Source: Rhodocyclaceae bacterium UBA2271
GTDB lineage: Bacteria; Pseudomonadota; Gammaproteobacteria; Burkholderiales; Rhodocyclaceae
Direction of reading: 5' to 3'
Assembly (NCBI GenBank): GCA_002347405.1
Contig: DDXB01000006.1
Location: 18,234 to 42,387, forward strand
Length of the DNA stretch: 24,154 bases
The position numbers were made by a program, and so were the translations under genes. Positions 21,172-24,154 of the stretch are shown piece after piece. Every line of letters begins with the position of its first letter. Position 1 is the stretch's first letter. Under the pieces are notes generated by a model, which saw only the letters and a program-made list of their open reading frames with translations, was not told the DNA's origin and did not search any database.

Positions 21172-22235
21172 TTGAAACCGATTCACTCGCCGGCCCGCCC
21201 GACCGGCTGATTGCAGCCGACAGTTCCTCGCCGCATGAGGATGTGCTGGAACGCGCCTTGCGACCGAAGCGGCTGGCGGATTACGTCGGCCAGCAAAAGA
21301 TTCGCGGGCAATTTGAAATTTTCATCGGGGCCGCGCGGCAGCGTCAGGAAGCGCTCGACCATGTGCTGCTGTTTGGCCCGCCGGGACTGGGCAAGACCAC
21401 GCTGGCCCACATCATCGCCCACGAGATGGGCGTCAACTTGCGCTCGACCTCCGGTCCGGTGCTGGAGCGCGCCGGCGACCTCGCCGCGATCCTGACCAAT
21501 CTCGAACCGAACGACGTGCTGTTCATCGACGAGATTCACCGCCTCTCGCCCGTTGTCGAGGAAATTCTCTACCCCGCGCTCGAAGACTTCCAGATCGACA
21601 TCATGATCGGCGAGGGTCCGGCGGCGCGCTCGGTCAAGCTCGACCTGCCGCCGTTCACGCTGGTCGGCGCCACCACGCGCGCCGGCATGCTCACCAACCC
21701 ATTGCGGGACAGGTTCGGCATTGTTGCCCGACTCGAGTTTTACACGCCGGAAGAACTCGGCCTGATCGTGCGCCGTTCGGCACATCTGCTCAAGTGCGCG
21801 ATTGCCGATGAGGGTTCCATCGAAATCGCCCGGCGCAGCCGCGGCACGCCGCGCATCGCCAACCGGCTGCTGCGCCGCGTGCGCGACTACGCCGAGGTCA
21901 AACACGATGGCGCCATCTCCCGCGAAATCGCCGACGCCGCCCTGCTCATGCTTGACGTCGACCACCTCGGTCTCGACATCATGGACCGTAAACTGCTCAG
22001 CGCCATGCTCGAAAAATTCGGCGGCGGCCCGGTCGGCATCGACAACCTCGCAGCCGCCATCGGCGAGGCGCGCGATACCATCGAGGATGTGCTCGAACCC
22101 TACCTGATCCAGCAAGGCTACCTGCAGCGTACCCCGCGCGGCCGCGTGGCGACGCCGAGCATCTGGCGGCATTTCGGGCTCGAATCCCCCAGCGCTCCGG
22201 GTGGCGCGAATCGGGAACTGTGGCAAGGCCAATGA
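21168..22235 (+). CDS. ruvB: Holliday junction branch migration helicase RuvB
   Basis: RuvB is the AAA+ hexameric motor that drives branch migration with RuvA. The 355-residue protein has Walker A GPPGLGKT (70-77), Walker B LFIDEIHRL (118-126, acidic pair D121-E122), sensor 1 VGATTRAG, the Arg-finger region NPLRDRFGI and a C-terminal winged helix ending QQGYLQRTPRGRVATPSIWRHFGL. All family motifs are intact. It is separated from ruvA by the DUF4442 and PerM genes but stays in the same overlapping series. A composite repeat follows its stop. Confidence 0.98.
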   Translation: MIETDSLAGPPDRLIAADSSSPHEDVLERALRPKRLADYVGQQKIRGQFEIFIGAARQRQEALDHVLLFGPPGLGKTTLAHIIAHEMGVNLRSTSGPVLERAGDLAAILTNLEPNDVLFIDEIHRLSPVVEEILYPALEDFQIDIMIGEGPAARSVKLDLPPFTLVGATTRAGMLTNPLRDRFGIVARLEFYTPEELGLIVRRSAHLLKCAIADEGSIEIARRSRGTPRIANRLLRRVRDYAEVKHDGAISREIADAALLMLDVDHLGLDIMDRKLLSAMLEKFGGGPVGIDNLAAAIGEARDTIEDVLEPYLIQQGYLQRTPRGRVATPSIWRHFGLESPSAPGGANRELWQGQ

Positions 22236-22239
22236 ACAC

Positions 22240-22347
22240 CCTCATCCCCCCAGCCCCCTTCTCGAAGAAGGGGGTGACTGAGGTTCAGCCGCTTTGCGGC
22301 TTCCGGGTCATGGCTGCGCCTCCTTGGGGCGGCCCGGCGGAGGCGCC
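22240..22347 (+). repeat. C-rich hairpin / CCTCC composite repeat, copy 4 (best preserved)
   Basis: It fills the ruvB-ybgC space. It holds a perfect hairpin, CCCCCTTCT (22254-22262) with AGAAGGGGG (22266-22274), then GTGACTGAGG, a small GCCGCTTTGCGGC hairpin, and the block GCGCCTCCTTGGGGCGGCCC leading into the ybgC ATG. The first 25 bases of the repeat recur, inverted, at the start of the window. Confidence 0.75.
22316..22346 (+). promoter_or_regulatory. Repeat-borne hairpin that sequesters the ybgC SD
   Basis: GCGCCTCC (22316-22323) pairs with GGAGGCGC (22339-22346): an 8-bp stem and 15-base loop, with SD GGAGG four bases before the ybgC ATG. Same geometry as before ruvA, with a compensatory C-G for T-A change in the stem. 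Confidence 0.6.
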
Positions 22348-22749
22348 ATGACGCCCCGGTTCATGGTTCGCGTCTATTACGAGGACACCGACGCGGGTGG
22401 CGTGGTCTATTACGCCAACTATCTCAAATACCTCGAACGCGCCCGTACCGAACTGCTGCGCGAGCTCGGTTTCGAGCAGCACCAGTTGGCCGGGGAAGCC
22501 GGCCTGGCCTTCGCGGTACGCTCGCTCACGGTCGAGTATCTGAAGCCGGCCAGGCTCGATGATCGGCTTGGGGTCGCGACCGTGGTCGAGGCCATCGGCC
22601 GCGCTCAGGTAACATTCGCCCAGTCAGTAGTCCGCGCGGAAGAAATATTGCTGACCGCCACGGTGCGCGTCGCCTGTCTCGATCTTGTGCGCGGCAAGGC
22701 AACGGCCATGCCGCAATCCCTTCACGACAAACTCAAAGCACTCAGATGA
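22348..22749 (+). CDS. ybgC: Acyl-CoA thioesterase YbgC (Tol-Pal associated)
   Basis: Small cytoplasmic 4-hydroxybenzoyl-CoA-thioesterase-type hotdog enzyme, 133 residues. The active-site stretch is YYEDTDAGGVVYYANYLKYLERARTELLRELG, with the catalytic aspartate in EDTD (13-15). It is the usual first gene of the tol-pal operon. The ATG at 22348 is chosen; an in-frame start at 22294 would add GHGCASLGRPGGGA, which is repeat sequence. The stop overlaps tolQ (ATGA). Confidence 0.95.
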   Translation: MTPRFMVRVYYEDTDAGGVVYYANYLKYLERARTELLRELGFEQHQLAGEAGLAFAVRSLTVEYLKPARLDDRLGVATVVEAIGRAQVTFAQSVVRAEEILLTATVRVACLDLVRGKATAMPQSLHDKLKALR

Positions 22750-23423
22750 ACGTTTCCACCGATATTGCCATCATCGATCTCATCGCCCAGGCCAGTCTCC
22801 TCGTCAAACTGGTAATGGCCCTGCTCGCCTATGTTTCCGTCATGTCGTGGTACTGGATCTTCCGCAAGTGGTTCCAGATCCGCGACGCGCAGCGGAAGAC
22901 CGAACAGTTCGAGCGCGAGTTCTGGAGCGGCGGGGACCTGAATGTGCTCTACCAGAGCGCCCTCAACGACCGCCACCACAGCGGTCCGCTGGAGCGTATT
23001 TTCGAGGCCGGCTTCAGGGAATTCACCAAAGTTCGCAGCCAGCAGTCGCGCGACTCGGCTTCGGCCATCGACGGAGTGCGCCGCGCCATGCGCGCCACCT
23101 ATCAGCGCGAGCTCGACGACCTGGATGCGCACCTCGCCTTCCTCGCCTCGGTCGGCTCGGTGTCACCCTATGTCGGCCTGTTTGGCACGGTGTGGGGGAT
23201 CATGAACTCCTTTCGCGGCCTCGCCAACATGACCACGGCCACCCTTTCGGCGGTCGCCCCGGGCATCGCCGAGGCGCTGGTGGCAACCGCCATCGGCCTG
23301 TTCGCGGCGATCCCCGCCGTGGTGGCCTACAACCGCTTCGCCCACGATGTCGATCGGGTTTCGGTGCGCCTCGAGAGTTTCATGGAGGAGTTCTCCAACG
23401 TTTTGCAAAGACAGATCAAGTAA
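22746..23423 (+). CDS. tolQ: Tol-Pal system protein TolQ
   Basis: Inner-membrane proton-channel subunit, homologue of ExbB/MotA, 225 residues. TM1 is about 14-38 (QASLLVKLVMALLAYVSVMSWYWIF), followed by a cytoplasmic loop, TM2 (about 130-152, LASVGSVSPYVGLFGTVWGIMNSF) and TM3 (about 176-198, ALVATAIGLFAAIPAVVAYNRF). The GTVWGIMNSF and AVAPGIAEALVATAIGL motifs are diagnostic. With TolR it energises TolA for outer membrane constriction during division. Overlaps ybgC by ATGA. Confidence 0.97.
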   Translation: MNVSTDIAIIDLIAQASLLVKLVMALLAYVSVMSWYWIFRKWFQIRDAQRKTEQFEREFWSGGDLNVLYQSALNDRHHSGPLERIFEAGFREFTKVRSQQSRDSASAIDGVRRAMRATYQRELDDLDAHLAFLASVGSVSPYVGLFGTVWGIMNSFRGLANMTTATLSAVAPGIAEALVATAIGLFAAIPAVVAYNRFAHDVDRVSVRLESFMEEFSNVLQRQIK

Positions 23424-23427
23424 GCCC

Positions 23428-23838
23428 ATGAGATCCAGAAGGCTTAAACACGAAATCAATGTCGTTCCCTACATCGATGTGATGCTGGTGCTGCTGGTCA
23501 TTTTCATGGCCACAGCGCCGGCAATCCAGACTGCCAGCATTGAATTGCCCAGCGTCGGCAAGGCCGCTCAGCCACCGGCCGAGCCGCTGGAAATCATTGT
23601 CCGTGCCGATCAGAGCATGTCGCTGCGCGATCGCGCGCTGGGCGGCGCCGAAGTTACCGTCGGCCGCCTCGAACTGGCGGCAAGGCTCAAGGAACTTCAG
23701 GCCAAAAATCCGGACCAACCCGTGCTGATTGCCGGTGACAAGAATGTGAAATATGAGGCCGTATTGAACGTAATGGATGAATTGCAGCGTGCGCAGGTCA
23801 CCAGGATCGGCCTGCTGGTGCAGCATAAAAATAGATGA
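23428..23838 (+). CDS. tolR: Tol-Pal system protein TolR
   Basis: ExbD/TolR-family protein of 136 residues with one N-terminal TM helix. It begins MRSRRLKHEINVVPYIDVMLVLLVIFMATAP; the Asp in VVPYIDVMLVLL is the conserved proton-carrying residue. The periplasmic part ends IAGDKNVKYEAVLNVMDELQRAQVTRIGLLV, as usual. The ATG at 23428, four bases after the tolQ stop, is chosen over longer in-frame starts inside tolQ. The stop overlaps tolA. Confidence 0.97.
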   Translation: MRSRRLKHEINVVPYIDVMLVLLVIFMATAPAIQTASIELPSVGKAAQPPAEPLEIIVRADQSMSLRDRALGGAEVTVGRLELAARLKELQAKNPDQPVLIAGDKNVKYEAVLNVMDELQRAQVTRIGLLVQHKNR

Positions 23839-24154
23839 CCGAAGCACCTGCTGCCCCACGCCCGGCACCGGGCAAACGCATTTCCTTTGCCCTGGCCGTA
23901 CTGATGCATGTAGTGCTGGTCGTTTTCCTGGTTTACGGCATCAGCTGGAAAACTGAGCCGCCGGAAGCGGTTCAGGTCGAACTGGTCAGCGCCGTTCCGC
24001 CAGCGCCGACTCCTGCACCGGCACCCGAACCAAAACCAGAACCCCCACCGCCCAAACCCGAGCCAAAACCTGAACCAGCCCCAAAGCCGCCCCCCAAACC
24101 CGAGATTGCGCAGAAGGAAAAGCCCAAGCCACCGCCGAAACCCGAGCCCAAGCC
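23835..24154 (+). CDS. tolA: Tol-Pal system protein TolA, N-terminal part (cut by window end)
   Basis: The first 106 codons are present: a short cytoplasmic start MTEAPAAPRPAPGKR, one TM helix (about 17-36, SFALAVLMHVVLVVFLVYGI) and the beginning of a long Pro/Lys/Glu-rich periplasmic stalk of PKPEP-type repeats. This is the TolA (or TonB-like) layout, and position after tolR makes TolA the best call. The segment AVPPAPT in the early stalk is coded by a diverged 24-base repeat copy. The C-terminal domain that contacts Pal and TolB is outside the window. Confidence 0.9.
   Translation, partial: MTEAPAAPRPAPGKRISFALAVLMHVVLVVFLVYGISWKTEPPEAVQVELVSAVPPAPTPAPAPEPKPEPPPPKPEPKPEPAPKPPPKPEIAQKEKPKPPPKPEPK
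23991..24014 (-). repeat. 24-base dispersed repeat inside tolA (diverged)
   Basis: Matches the perfect copies at 21 of 24 bases, in the opposite sense to the gene, so it is read as AVPPAPT at the start of the Pro-rich stalk. Proline-rich context could also favour such a sequence by chance, so this copy is less certain than the perfect ones. Confidence 0.6.

Noticed and set aside
22294..22347. N-terminal extension of YbgC
   Set aside because: Same repeat translated (GCASLGRPGGGA); the ATG at 22348 matches the family.

Overview
The window is about 24 kb of GC-rich, gene-dense chromosome. It looks like a betaproteobacterium, most likely of the Rhodocyclales type. The clues are the order metK - SAH riboswitch - ahcY - S4/TlyA-like gene - metF, the short MetF, the twin LpxL-family acyltransferases next to dapF, and the ruvCAB - ybgC - tolQRA block. 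This placement comes from gene content and order only. There are no rRNA or tRNA genes, CRISPR arrays, transposases or phage genes.

Layout. (1) 41-3665, minus strand: two LpxL-type lipid A acyltransferases with a type II haloacid-dehalogenase-like hydrolase between them, then dapF. (2) 3666-7721, plus strand: the methyl cycle (metK, ahcY, a stand-alone S4 remnant, metF). metK has a structured leader that could pair with its Shine-Dalgarno sequence (SD), and ahcY has a clear SAH riboswitch. (3) 7899-12096, minus strand: three overlapping genes encode a TonB-dependent receptor, an orphan ABC-type periplasmic binding protein and a membrane diguanylate cyclase. Together they look like an outer-membrane-to-c-di-GMP sensing unit. 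(4) 12192-14602, minus strand: an EamA permease and a HerA/DUF853-type ATPase. (5) 14824-17141, plus strand: a soluble class III nucleotide cyclase and yebC. (6) 17357-24154, plus strand: an EamA permease, ruvC, ruvA, a DUF4442 hotdog protein, an AI-2E/PerM permease, ruvB, ybgC, tolQ, tolR and the start of tolA. Most are joined by ATGA overlaps.

The most unusual content is a set of short dispersed repeats laid over this housekeeping DNA. A 24-base unit occurs eight times, five of them inside genes. It is read in frame as KVGAGGTA in RuvA and the HerA-like ATPase, as KVGAG in the S4 protein, as AVPPAPT in TolA, and in another frame in the first LpxL protein. Three larger inverted repeats built of ACGGCG or ACGGAG units each lie 21-26 bases from a copy of the 24-mer. 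A third composite repeat (C-rich hairpin plus a CCTCC/GGAGG hairpin) supplies the ribosome binding sites of both ruvA and ybgC from inside a stem, and a compensatory base-pair change between the two copies supports the stem. Finally, the 5' end of ruvC exists twice: an upstream 48-codon ORF repeats the peptide RILGIDPGLRITGF with only synonymous differences and is joined to EamA and to ruvC by ATGA overlaps.
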